From the NCBI RefSeq assembly GCF_020181655.1, contig NZ_CP084032.1, positions 3,224,001 through 3,288,000 on the forward strand: a DNA stretch of 64,000 nucleotides, written 5' to 3'. A model generated the notes under the pieces. It had not been told where the DNA came from and searched no databases. It saw only the letters and a list, made by a program, of their open reading frames with translations. Positions 8,013 through 16,699 of this stretch are shown here, piece by piece (position 1 is the stretch's first letter; each line of letters starts with the position of its first letter). The stretch is from Pectobacterium colocasium (GTDB taxonomy: Bacteria; Pseudomonadota; Gammaproteobacteria; Enterobacterales; Enterobacteriaceae). The translations under genes and the position numbers were made by a program.

Positions 8013-9431
8013 ATGAGTAAAGTGAAACAACAGGATATTGACCGCCTGATCGAACTGGTTGGCGGACGTGAGAATATCGCGGCTGTCACGCACTGCATCA
8101 CTCGCCTCCGCTTCGTTTTACACGATGCGTCCAAAGCCCATCCCAAAAACATTGAAGAGCTGCGGATTGTCAAAGGGTGCTTCACGAATGCCGGGCAGTT
8201 TCAGGTTGTGATCGGCACCGACGTGGATGAGTATTACAAAGCACTGCTCGCCACAACGGGAAAAGGCGAAATCAATAAAGAAGAGGCTAAAGTCGCCGCT
8301 CGTCAAAATATGAGCTGGTTCGAGCGCAGCATTTCACATTTTGCCGAAATCTTTTTTCCACTGCTTCCTGCGCTTATCAGCGGAGGCTTGATCCTCGGCG
8401 CACGTAACGTTATCGGCGATATCCCGATGCGCGACGGGCAAACGCTGGTACAGCTCTATCCGACCTGGAAAACCGTCTACGATTTCCTTTGGCTGCTGGG
8501 CGAAGCCATCTTCTTCTATCTCCCCGTCGCGGTCTGCTGGTCAACCGTGCGCAAAATGGGCGGCACACCGATACTCGGCATCGTACTCGGTATCACGCTG
8601 GTATCGCCGCAGCTAATGAACGCCTACCTCATCGGGCAGCAAACGCCCGAGGTCTGGAATTTTGGCTGGTTCACGATTGAGAAAATAGGTTATCAGGCAC
8701 AGGTTATCCCTTCCGTCTTAGCTGGGATGGCGCTGGCGCTGATCGAAATACGGCTGAAAAAAATCGTGCCGGATTACCTCTATCTGGTGGTCGTGCCAGT
8801 GACCTCACTCATTCTGGCTGTTTTCCTGGCACATACCTTGATTGGTCCGTTTGGCCGAATGATTGGCGATGGTGTCGCCTGGACCGTTAAGGCAGTAATG
8901 ACGGGAAGTTTTGCCCCCATTGGTGCTGCGCTGTTTGGGTTTCTGTATGCACCGCTGGTCATCACCGGCGTGCACCAAACAACGTTAGCGATTGATATGC
9001 AGATGATTCAGAGTATGGGCGGTACGCCGGTTTGGCCACTCATCGCGCTGTCCAACATTGCCCAGGCGGCCGCAGTCGTTGGGGTGATTCTCGTCAGCCG
9101 GAAAGCCAACGAACGTGAAATTTCTGTTCCCGCCGCCATTTCCGCCTTTCTAGGCGTGACCGAGCCGGCCATGTACGGTATCAACCTGAAATACCGCTTT
9201 CCGATGCTGTGCGCCATGATTGGTTCCGCCGCCGCTGCGCTCATTTGCGGCCTGTACGGTGTGACGGCAAATGGCATCGGTGTTGGTGGATTGCCGGGTA
9301 TTCTCTCCATCAAGCCACAATTTTGGGGAATTTTCGCGCTCGCCATGCTGGTTGCCGCCGTCATTCCAATCGTATTGACGTCGCTGGTCTATAAACGCAA
9401 GAGCCGCAATGGCACGCTGGATCCTGCATAA
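8013..9431 (+). CDS. treB: Trehalose-specific PTS permease, EIIBC
   Basis: A 472-residue PTS EIIBC protein (E. coli TreB is 473). The N-terminal IIB domain has the phosphorylated cysteine in HCITRLRF near residue 29; the rest is a multi-span IIC domain with landmarks FFPLLPALISGGLILG, GGTPILGIVLG, GVHQTTLAIDMQ and VTEPAMYGINLKYRFP. It imports trehalose as trehalose 6-phosphate and needs a separate IIA-Glc (Crr), since no IIA domain is present. The ATG at 8013 is chosen because AAGGA lies 7 nt upstream; an ATG at 8007 is too close to it. treC follows 29 nt later. The usual regulator gene treR is not next to it. Confidence 0.96.
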   Translation: MSKVKQQDIDRLIELVGGRENIAAVTHCITRLRFVLHDASKAHPKNIEELRIVKGCFTNAGQFQVVIGTDVDEYYKALLATTGKGEINKEEAKVAARQNMSWFERSISHFAEIFFPLLPALISGGLILGARNVIGDIPMRDGQTLVQLYPTWKTVYDFLWLLGEAIFFYLPVAVCWSTVRKMGGTPILGIVLGITLVSPQLMNAYLIGQQTPEVWNFGWFTIEKIGYQAQVIPSVLAGMALALIEIRLKKIVPDYLYLVVVPVTSLILAVFLAHTLIGPFGRMIGDGVAWTVKAVMTGSFAPIGAALFGFLYAPLVITGVHQTTLAIDMQMIQSMGGTPVWPLIALSNIAQAAAVVGVILVSRKANEREISVPAAISAFLGVTEPAMYGINLKYRFPMLCAMIGSAAAALICGLYGVTANGIGVGGLPGILSIKPQFWGIFALAMLVAAVIPIVLTSLVYKRKSRNGTLDPA

Positions 9432-9460
9432 CGGCCACGCATAGATTAGGAGGATTGTTC

Positions 9461-11146
9461 ATGACTACCTCGCTTCCCTGGTGGCAAAACGGCGTAATTT
9501 ATCAGATCTACCCGAAGAGCTTTCAGGACAGTACCGGAAATGGCATTGGCGACATCGCTGGCATTACCGCCCGACTCGATTATCTGCAACAGTTGGGCGT
9601 TGATGCGATCTGGCTGACGCCGGTTTATCTTTCCCCTCAGGTTGATAACGGCTATGACGTCGCCGACTACTGCGCCATCGACCCGACCTACGGCACCATG
9701 GCTGATATGGAAACGTTGATCGCAGAAGCGCACCGACGCCGCATTCGTATCGTCATGGATATGGTGTTCAACCACACCTCTACGCAACACCACTGGTTCC
9801 TGAATGCACAGGATCGCCGCAGTCCCTATCGACATTTTTATATCTGGCGTGATGGCAATGACGGCGCATTACCCAATAACTGGCGTTCAAAATTTGGCGG
9901 CCCCGCCTGGCAGTGGCACGAAGAAAGCAAACAGTATTATCTGCACCTTTTCGCCACTGAACAGGCCGATCTGAATTGGGAGCACCCGCGCGTACGGGAT
10001 GAATTAAAACAGGTCTGTGAATTTTGGGCGGATAAAGGCGTGGACGGGTTGCGTCTGGATGTGATCAATTTGGTCTCCAAACAGCAGGATTTTCCGTCCG
10101 ATGCTCAGGGCGATGGACGCCGTTTCTACACCGATGGACCGCTGATTCATGATTACTTGCAGGAATTCAGCCAAGATGTTTTTCAGCCCCGTGGCTTGAT
10201 GACCGTCGGCGAAATGTCATCAACCTCGTTGGAGCACTGCCGCCGCTACGCCGCATTGGACGGTAGCGAGCTCTCTATGACGTTCAATTTTCACCATCTG
10301 AAAGTCGATTATCCGAATGGCGAAAAATGGACGCTGGCGGAGCCTGACTTCATCCAGCTCAAGCAGATTTTTACTCACTGGCAGCAGGGGATGCACAACC
10401 ACGCCTGGAATGCGCTGTTCTGGTGTAATCACGATCAGCCGCGCATCGTGTCGCGTTTCGGGGATGACGGCGAATTCCGCGTGCAATCCGCCAAGATGCT
10501 GGCGATGGTGCTTCACGGCATGCAGGGCACCCCCTATATCTATCAGGGCGAAGAACTGGGTATGACCAATCCCGGCTATACGCAGATTGAACAATACCGG
10601 GATATTGAAAGCCTGAATCAATTTGCTGAACAGCGCGATCGGGGTCAGCCAGATGCACAAATCTTAGCGATCCTCGCCAGCAAATCACGCGATAACGGCC
10701 GTACACCGATGCAATGGGATGCCAGCAGCCATGCTGGATTTACGACTGGCACGCCGTGGATAGCACCGTGTCAAAACTTTACCCACGTCAACGCGAGTCA
10801 GGCATTGGCGGATAAAGACTCTATTTTTTATACCTATCAGCAGCTTATCGCCATGCGTAAAGCGCTACCGCTACTGACGTATGGAGAGTATCAGGATTTG
10901 CTGCCAGATCATCCCCATATCTGGTGCTATCAGCGTACCTGGGAAGGCCAACGGCTTCTGGTTCTGGCAAATCTCAGCAAACAGCCCCTACGTTGGGAAC
11001 CACCAACGGACGCCCATGAGCGCCGCTGGCGACTGTTGTTCAGCAATTATTCTGACACACAACCCCAGCCCGCCATACTGGCGCTGCGTCCGTTTGAAGC
11101 CATATATTGGGTGCAAGGCATGCGGGAGAAAGAAGGAAAGGTTTAG
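9461..11146 (+). CDS. treC: Trehalose-6-phosphate hydrolase
   Basis: A 561-residue GH13 alpha-glucosidase family enzyme that splits cytoplasmic trehalose 6-phosphate into glucose and glucose 6-phosphate. Conserved regions are visible in order: DMVFNHTS, the nucleophile region GLRLDVINLV, the acid/base TVGEMSS and the transition-state region NHDQPR, after the N-terminal WWQNGVIYQIYPKSFQD. ATG at 9461 has AGGAGG at 9448-9453; an in-frame TTG at 9455 is too close to that site. The gene follows treB by 29 nt and is surely cotranscribed. Slightly longer than E. coli TreC (551). Confidence 0.96.
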   Translation: MTTSLPWWQNGVIYQIYPKSFQDSTGNGIGDIAGITARLDYLQQLGVDAIWLTPVYLSPQVDNGYDVADYCAIDPTYGTMADMETLIAEAHRRRIRIVMDMVFNHTSTQHHWFLNAQDRRSPYRHFYIWRDGNDGALPNNWRSKFGGPAWQWHEESKQYYLHLFATEQADLNWEHPRVRDELKQVCEFWADKGVDGLRLDVINLVSKQQDFPSDAQGDGRRFYTDGPLIHDYLQEFSQDVFQPRGLMTVGEMSSTSLEHCRRYAALDGSELSMTFNFHHLKVDYPNGEKWTLAEPDFIQLKQIFTHWQQGMHNHAWNALFWCNHDQPRIVSRFGDDGEFRVQSAKMLAMVLHGMQGTPYIYQGEELGMTNPGYTQIEQYRDIESLNQFAEQRDRGQPDAQILAILASKSRDNGRTPMQWDASSHAGFTTGTPWIAPCQNFTHVNASQALADKDSIFYTYQQLIAMRKALPLLTYGEYQDLLPDHPHIWCYQRTWEGQRLLVLANLSKQPLRWEPPTDAHERRWRLLFSNYSDTQPQPAILALRPFEAIYWVQGMREKEGKV

Positions 11147-11156
11147 CTATGATAGC

Positions 11157-11187
11157 CCGAATCGAGCGCATAGGGTGCCCGATTCGG
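11157..11187 (+). terminator. Hairpin between treC and the convergent transporter gene
   Basis: CCGAATCG (11157-11164) pairs with CGATTCGG (11180-11187) over a 15-nt loop, 10 nt after the treC stop. It lacks a U-run, so termination is only suggested by position between convergent genes. Confidence 0.4.
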
Positions 11188-11215
11188 TGCTTACCATGAA
11201 GTTAACGATCGTCAC

Positions 11216-12382
11216 TCAAGATAAGCGGACGAAATATTTATTCGTCATAAAATACAACGCGGTAAAAAGACTCAACGCGGAGAAAAAAACGAACCCCCAC
11301 GACGTATTGCGCGTCAGCCACACACCGAGAAACCCGCCAATCCCTTCACCAAGCCCCATCGCAATCGAATTGACTGCCATCACGCTCACCAACATGCCTT
11401 TTTCTGTCATGCCAGACAATAAGGTCTGTAGCGTCGGAATTAATAGCAATTCACCTAACGTCCATAGCGTCAGTGAGAAATATAGATGTACTAACGTTTG
11501 TGAAAAATGCAGCCCCAGAGAACCGATGGCATGCATGAGTAGCGAAAAAAAAATAATCTGCCGATTAGAAATGTGATTCCGCATAAATATTTTTTGCAGT
11601 TTAGGTGCCAAAAACACTGACAAAATCGCATTAAAACTTAGCAAAAAACCAATGTCTTCCGTACGATTTAATAACTGCTGGGCATACAGTGGCAATGCAG
11701 AAAAAAGCTGAGAGTAGATCATCCAGCACAGCAGCGTTAAAAAAAAGAATTGCTGTAAGGCTTTATTTGCAATCTGGTATTTCAGCGACGTTAACCATGC
11801 GTTCTGCACCGGTAAAGGCGGCAGTTCATCCTTGAAATAAATCCACAGGCTCAACGCATACATCACCATACTCGTACAGTAAAACGGCAACACTGGAGAC
11901 AATTTACTGAACAACGTGATGGAGACAAGAGGCGCAAGCATCGACGCCAAATTGGCAATGATTGAAAGCTGAACGAATAAAGTGGCACGTTTTCTCTCAT
12001 CCTCCGTTGCACCCGCCATAGCGCGTAATAACAAACTATTTGACCCATAAGAAACGCCATAGCCCAATACTGCGACAAAAAGCAGAGGAACCTGGTGGGT
12101 CACTGCCAGCAGTAAGCAACTGGTTCCCATCACTGCCGCCGCCAATGCGGCAGATTTCTGCGGCGGCAACACATCAATAAAAGGGGAGATAATAAGCCGC
12201 GTCACCTTCGCGCCAACAGAAGCCGTCATGATAAGGAGTGCGGTAAGCGTAGATGACAACGCCAGAGTATTACTCAAGTAGAGAGCCAAGATGGCAAGAA
12301 TCGCAAACCAACTGTACGAAAACAGGAAAGCATTCAGCGAATAGCTTGATACGCGTTCTCTATACCATGTTAAAGACAACAT
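11216..12382 (-). CDS. MFS transporter, probable exporter of the cluster product
   Basis: A 388-residue, very hydrophobic protein with about 11-12 predicted membrane helices and the loop VTRLIISPFID where MFS proteins carry their cytoplasmic loop 2-3 motif. The length and the single polypeptide fit drug- or metabolite-efflux MFS members. It is the last gene of the operon; its ATG lies within the end of the preceding ATP-grasp gene (23-nt overlap) with AAAGGAG upstream, so its level is coupled to the ligases. Export of a small peptide-like product, as with BacE in bacilysin producers, is the simplest reading; it could also provide self-resistance. Substrate unknown. Confidence 0.82.
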   Translation of the reverse strand: MLSLTWYRERVSSYSLNAFLFSYSWFAILAILALYLSNTLALSSTLTALLIMTASVGAKVTRLIISPFIDVLPPQKSAALAAAVMGTSCLLLAVTHQVPLLFVAVLGYGVSYGSNSLLLRAMAGATEDERKRATLFVQLSIIANLASMLAPLVSITLFSKLSPVLPFYCTSMVMYALSLWIYFKDELPPLPVQNAWLTSLKYQIANKALQQFFFLTLLCWMIYSQLFSALPLYAQQLLNRTEDIGFLLSFNAILSVFLAPKLQKIFMRNHISNRQIIFFSLLMHAIGSLGLHFSQTLVHLYFSLTLWTLGELLLIPTLQTLLSGMTEKGMLVSVMAVNSIAMGLGEGIGGFLGVWLTRNTSWGFVFFSALSLFTALYFMTNKYFVRLS

Positions 12383-13574
12383 GCGCCATGTTCTCCTTTA
12401 CCGTTGACAGGGCTTCCTGTGTATCTGCCCCCGTTGCCACCACACATCCGATCCGGTGCGATGATTCATGACAAGGCACAATCCGATCGCCACAACTCAC
12501 AGAGACTTCTGTCAAATAGAGATTGGCCGCCACATCATCAAGGCCGACTATCTCCCTAAGAATGCCCGGCGACGCATCAAAATACTTCACAACGGCGGCA
12601 CGATGGTATTGTGCCGTCAAAGGCTTAACAGCCGAATGTACATATTGTTCGAATACAACGCGATATGTCTCAACACCAGTGCACAACTCCGTCAGCAGAT
12701 GAATATAGTCCCCACCAGGACGATTATGAATCTCCCCCATCATTACGTCTGCGCCATTGATAAGCCAGCACTCGATATGAAAATGACCAAAGGTTAATCC
12801 CGTGGCTTTTAATGCTTGACTGGCATGATGCAGAATAGCCGCTCGCTGTACATCTGTTATGGGGGCAGGAAAGACATGCATATCTTCCACAAAGTATTCC
12901 CCGGCACGAAGATGCTTTTCCGTCACGCCAAGATAGCAAGGCGCTCCACCGCAGAAATAGCCTTCAATGCTGTACTCTTTTCCCGTGATGAACTGTTCCA
13001 CAATAAAGCACGTCTGTTGATCGGGAGTAAGGGAAGCGAACGCCTGCTCTAACTGATGAAAGTTATGCCGTTCAATTCGGCGCACCCCCAAACTTCCTGC
13101 GGCGTCGAGTGGTTTGACTATCCAGCTATCCCCTTCTGAGCGCATGATGAAATCATGTGCCTCTTCAATAGACGCAAACACACCAGCAGCAGGCTGTGGC
13201 AACCCCGCCTCCTGAAGACGACGCCGACACTGGTATTTGTTTCTTATCGTCGCAATGGCATCAGACGGGCTTGTGGGCAAACGGAATCGTTCACATAGCA
13301 AGGAACAGGTCTGCACCGAATATTCTTCAAACGTATAGATCCCAATAAGAGTGTGTAAAGCAGAAAGCTGCTCAATGATGGGCAAACTCGCGCCGTAAGT
13401 TTTATCCGGGATCGCATACTGTTCAATATCAAGTCTAAGTTTGCTGTTAAGCCTATCCAGATTTTCACGCGTATCAACCAATACGGGATAGAGCCCGATA
13501 GATCGAGCTTGCTCAATGGCTCTGGGACCCTGACGAAAAGATGCGCAACCAAAAAGAATGATCGTGTTATTCAT
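12360..13574 (-). CDS. ATP-grasp carboxylate-amine ligase (second ligase of the cluster)
   Basis: A 404-residue ATP-grasp protein. An N-terminal Rossmann-like domain begins NNTIILFGCASFRQG. The ATP-grasp core follows: SWIVKPLDAAGSLGVRRI (about residues 148-165), the hinge FIVEQFITGKEYSIEGY and the metal-binding end HIECW...MGEIHNRPGGDY (about 270-292). Such enzymes form an acyl phosphate and condense it with an amine, as L-amino-acid ligases do. The start ATG overlaps the stop of the first ligase (ATGA), so the two are made together. The two ligases are only distantly similar and probably act in sequence or on different substrates. Confidence 0.85.
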   Translation of the reverse strand: MNNTIILFGCASFRQGPRAIEQARSIGLYPVLVDTRENLDRLNSKLRLDIEQYAIPDKTYGASLPIIEQLSALHTLIGIYTFEEYSVQTCSLLCERFRLPTSPSDAIATIRNKYQCRRRLQEAGLPQPAAGVFASIEEAHDFIMRSEGDSWIVKPLDAAGSLGVRRIERHNFHQLEQAFASLTPDQQTCFIVEQFITGKEYSIEGYFCGGAPCYLGVTEKHLRAGEYFVEDMHVFPAPITDVQRAAILHHASQALKATGLTFGHFHIECWLINGADVMMGEIHNRPGGDYIHLLTELCTGVETYRVVFEQYVHSAVKPLTAQYHRAAVVKYFDASPGILREIVGLDDVAANLYLTEVSVSCGDRIVPCHESSHRIGCVVATGADTQEALSTVKENMAHVVFNMV

Positions 13575-14812
13575 ACAATATTAAACCTGATCGTTTGTGC
13601 CGCCCATTCAAGAATCGATGCCAGTTGCTGACTATCTGGGTGGCTTGCAATCACCACACCCAGACGATAGGCGTTAAAATCATCGGGAGGTAATACAACG
13701 TGGTGGCCAGGAGGAAAATGCATATAGACGTGCTGAATAGCAGGATGGCGAAGTATTTCATCCAAATTTTCACACCCACTATAGTTTCCTGCCTTTTCCG
13801 CAAAGAGATAGCGGACACCCACAGTATCGTGGATCGCGGGAAGCGGTTCGGGGGCAAGCCCCTGACAGACGCGAAAATAATTGCTCAGATGCTTTTCACC
13901 CGAAGCAGACTGAAGGAGATGCGTCGATATATATCCCCCAGCAGGCCGTGCAGCACACTCAATAAAACGAAATCCATGACGGCTATACTTCCCTTCCAGA
14001 TGAAACATGCTTGCGTTAATGTTCAGCGCAGTAATCAATCGCTCAGCACTTTTCAGGATTACCTGCTGATACGTTGCAGGCAGCGCTGAGGGGAAAATAT
14101 GTCTGTTTTCAACGAACGTCTGTTGGTCAGATTGATAATCCGTAATACCGACAAACGTAATCGTATGATCATGTACATAGCCATCCACACTAAATTCAGG
14201 GCCATCAACATACTCCTCCATCAGGATGTCCCCTCCAAAACGAGAGAAGACCGCATCAAACTCAGCATTCGCAATATGCGCTAGCGCCGCCAGCGCTGCT
14301 TCTAACTCATCCTCATGCTCTATTTTGAAGATACCTTTAGAACCCGATCCCGAAGATGGCTTCAGAATAACCGGATACCCTATACGTGCCGCCGACGCCA
14401 CGGCAGAAGCCAGCGAGTCAATCTTATCCCACTGCGGAAGTAGATCCTGACATGCATCAAGTTTCCGTTTCATCGCTATTTTGTCTCGGCATCCTATGAC
14501 AAAATCAGGTTCCATACCGGGTAAACCTAATGCTTCAGTCAATACACTTCGCAGCGGAACATCCGTTTCAGACCAACAGACTACGCCACAAAAATCATAG
14601 CGCTTATCCAGCTCCATCACGCGGCTTTTAACCGTCTCATCATCATTCAGGTCCAGCAAGACGGATTCCACACTCAGTTCCATAGCCCAGTCGGGTAATT
14701 GCTTGCCAAGCAGCACAATATCCAGACCAGACTGTCGAGCCGCTTTCATTTCTGCCATACGTTCGTGAGGATTCTGCCGTCCATTAATATACAGGATCGT
14801 TTTTCTCGACAT
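13571..14812 (-). CDS. ATP-grasp carboxylate-amine ligase (first ligase of the cluster)
   Basis: A 413-residue ATP-grasp protein. N-terminal part: ILYINGRQNPHERMAEMKAA. Core motifs: YPVILKPSSGSGSKGIFKI (about residues 148-166), the hinge ILMEEYVDGPEFSVDGYV and the metal site FHLEGKY...FIECAARPAGGYIS (about 284-308). The E-x-x-x-R-P-(A/G)-G pattern resembles the carbamoyl-phosphate-synthase/L-amino-acid-ligase group. The ATG at 14812 is preferred over 14824 because GAGG lies 6 nt upstream and the upper ATG has no ribosome site. It follows the phosphoesterase gene by 26 nt and overlaps the second ligase by 4 nt. Substrates unknown. Confidence 0.85.
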   Translation of the reverse strand: MSRKTILYINGRQNPHERMAEMKAARQSGLDIVLLGKQLPDWAMELSVESVLLDLNDDETVKSRVMELDKRYDFCGVVCWSETDVPLRSVLTEALGLPGMEPDFVIGCRDKIAMKRKLDACQDLLPQWDKIDSLASAVASAARIGYPVILKPSSGSGSKGIFKIEHEDELEAALAALAHIANAEFDAVFSRFGGDILMEEYVDGPEFSVDGYVHDHTITFVGITDYQSDQQTFVENRHIFPSALPATYQQVILKSAERLITALNINASMFHLEGKYSRHGFRFIECAARPAGGYISTHLLQSASGEKHLSNYFRVCQGLAPEPLPAIHDTVGVRYLFAEKAGNYSGCENLDEILRHPAIQHVYMHFPPGHHVVLPPDDFNAYRLGVVIASHPDSQQLASILEWAAQTIRFNIV

Positions 14813-14838
14813 ATCGCGCCTCATAGAAAGACTGTGAA

Positions 14839-15618
14839 TTAAATTGACAAAGGGAGAGTATGTAAACGCCCCTCAAGAGGGAGAACTGAGATCGTTCGTT
14901 CATCACTGTCGTACAGCATGACTCCATTCGGAACCGTTCCTAACGAAATGGTCGGCTCGGTAATCCACGCTGCTTTCTCTGTTAGTGCTATTTTTTCAAA
15001 ACCGTATTGCCTTACCTGCGCAGTGTCAAAAATTTTCATGCCGGGAATATGATCGTTGCCTGAAAATCCATAGATACAGTGATTCATTTCAAGTACGTCG
15101 AAATGCGCCGAGAGATCGTTGCTGGTGCTAACCTCAGCGGTGCAGCATCCCGTCAAATCGGGACTGGCATAATGAGAAATGAACACATTATGGGTGCCAT
15201 AATGTTTTATCACCGTCTCCGGCAACGCCCTCAGCCACGCTTTATTCTCCTCAGTAAGCAGAGAGGGAAGCTCGTGGTCTTCATAAAGGAACACATCGCC
15301 TTTCGCCCGTTTCTGACGCTCAGCAAAAGACAAGCTGTACCATTCATCAGGAAAAACGAAAGACCCCGACTTCACGGGCAATCGCTGTACCGCAAAGAGA
15401 TCGTGGTTTCCAATTACCGTCGCAGAGCATGTGGCTCTGACAAGATCCACACACCGATTCGCATCTCTGGTTTTGAGGTAACCGTAAAAAGGAATGGAAT
15501 AGCCAACAATGTCGCCAAGGCAGATGACATCATCGACACCTGCGGCGTCCAGTAGCCGAAGTGATGCCTCAAGTCTGATAACATCTTCATGAATGTCCGA
15601 AATAATTCCAGTCTTCAT
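14839..15618 (-). CDS. Calcineurin-like metallophosphoesterase
   Basis: A 259-residue metallophosphoesterase. The metal-ligand motifs run in order: GIISDIHED (D-x-H, residues about 4-12), ICLGDIVGY (G-D), VIGNHD (G-N-H-D) and a later FISHY (His). A final G-H-x-H is not obvious: the region reads CIYGFSGNDHIPGM, so one metal ligand may be altered. Members cleave phosphomonoesters or phosphodiesters. In this operon it may remove a phosphate from a nucleotide-derived intermediate (inference). The ATG at 15618 has AAAGGA upstream and sits one nucleotide after the preceding stop. The frame extends much further upstream but only through the neighbouring gene. Confidence 0.85.
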   Translation of the reverse strand: MKTGIISDIHEDVIRLEASLRLLDAAGVDDVICLGDIVGYSIPFYGYLKTRDANRCVDLVRATCSATVIGNHDLFAVQRLPVKSGSFVFPDEWYSLSFAERQKRAKGDVFLYEDHELPSLLTEENKAWLRALPETVIKHYGTHNVFISHYASPDLTGCCTAEVSTSNDLSAHFDVLEMNHCIYGFSGNDHIPGMKIFDTAQVRQYGFEKIALTEKAAWITEPTISLGTVPNGVMLYDSDERTISVLPLEGRLHTLPLSI

Positions 15619-15619
15619 T

Positions 15620-16699
15620 TTATATCCTTTCACTTGCGGTATCGGCAAAACGACGGCTGAGTGAAGCGTTAACTGCATCAGGTGCTCTTCCCTGCTCCAG
15701 CAGGTCTTCATAGGCCGACAAATAGCGCTGAATAAAAGTATGAATATGGTTACTGTGATTAAAGTTCGCTTCAAAGCGACCAGCAATGGCAGCCACATCC
15801 TCAATAGACATACCAAGTTCTTTACGCAATGGACTTATCCCTTGCAAATAACGTCGCAATACGCGACCACGGTTATCAGCGATGGGACGGATACCGACAG
15901 AGATAATGGCGACAGATGCCACGAGGGCATCAACAAGAAGGAGCGATTCAGAACAAAGTTCCTCAATATCGCGGGCGGCATCGAGGGCATACACGGAACT
16001 ATCCAGACCGTACATCCGCGAGGCGATGGTTTCAAGACCAAACGCAGACTCCACGGCCAAGGGAACGTTGAGATCTTCAATCACGATAAGATTGCCAATA
16101 TCGCTGTAGTGTTGACCATCCAAGCTAACCGCAAAGTTACAATTACGCCCGCCAACCCCTTCGATGCCAAACTTATGTCGATAATAGGGAAGTGGTTTGC
16201 TGTCAAAGATCAGAGGGATACGAGAAGCGTACCCGCGAAGAAGCGTAACCAAATCAATATCTGTACTCGATATATGGATACGAACATCAATATTCCCGAT
16301 GCGGGCTAACGCTTTGGCGAAATCCATTGTCGCTCTGATGATTGTCTCACGATCCTCCCACCCACTTAGCGCCCCCACGCTGCTGAACAAAGAAGACCAA
16401 CAGGGATGATATTCCGTACCAAACCGCCTGTTATTCTGTGTTCTGAGACACGTTTGGCGTGTGTAATAACGTAAAGGTTTCCGTGTCTTGTGCCGATCAG
16501 ACAGTAAATATTTAAATGTGCTGATGGTTGACCCGATAAAGAGCGTGGAATGATCCCGTGTGGGCAACAGACTATCAGGCTCATGAAAAGCAAACGATTG
16601 CTTTTCAAAACATTGAACAAATGCATCGGCAATATTTTCTTTCGCCTTAATAAGCCGATCGGACAGTACCGACCATGAATCAACCATTTTATTACCCAC
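15620..16699 (-). CDS. Stand-alone alanyl-tRNA-synthetase-like catalytic domain
   Basis: A 359-residue protein that aligns with the catalytic core and the start of the tRNA-recognition domain of AlaRS. Matches: STLFIGSTISTFKYLL (about 51-66), QTCLRTQN (motif-2-like), HPCWSSLFSSVGALSGWED (AlaRS HHTFFEMLGNFSFGD), ESAFGLETIASRMYG (AlaRS TGMGLERIAAVLQG) and DNRGRVLRRYLQG (AlaRS NEGRGYVLRRIIRR). Editing and oligomerisation domains are absent, and family residues such as FEML are changed, so it is no housekeeping AlaRS. It may activate an amino acid, with or without tRNA, for the ligases. GTG at 16699 has GGAGG 6 nt upstream and overlaps the preceding gene by 8 nt. Confidence 0.75.
   Translation of the reverse strand: MGNKMVDSWSVLSDRLIKAKENIADAFVQCFEKQSFAFHEPDSLLPTRDHSTLFIGSTISTFKYLLSDRHKTRKPLRYYTRQTCLRTQNNRRFGTEYHPCWSSLFSSVGALSGWEDRETIIRATMDFAKALARIGNIDVRIHISSTDIDLVTLLRGYASRIPLIFDSKPLPYYRHKFGIEGVGGRNCNFAVSLDGQHYSDIGNLIVIEDLNVPLAVESAFGLETIASRMYGLDSSVYALDAARDIEELCSESLLLVDALVASVAIISVGIRPIADNRGRVLRRYLQGISPLRKELGMSIEDVAAIAGRFEANFNHSNHIHTFIQRYLSAYEDLLEQGRAPDAVNASLSRRFADTASERI

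Noticed and set aside
15620..16699. A housekeeping alanyl-tRNA synthetase
   Set aside because: Far too short (359 against about 875 residues), lacks editing and C-terminal domains, and several conserved motifs are altered.
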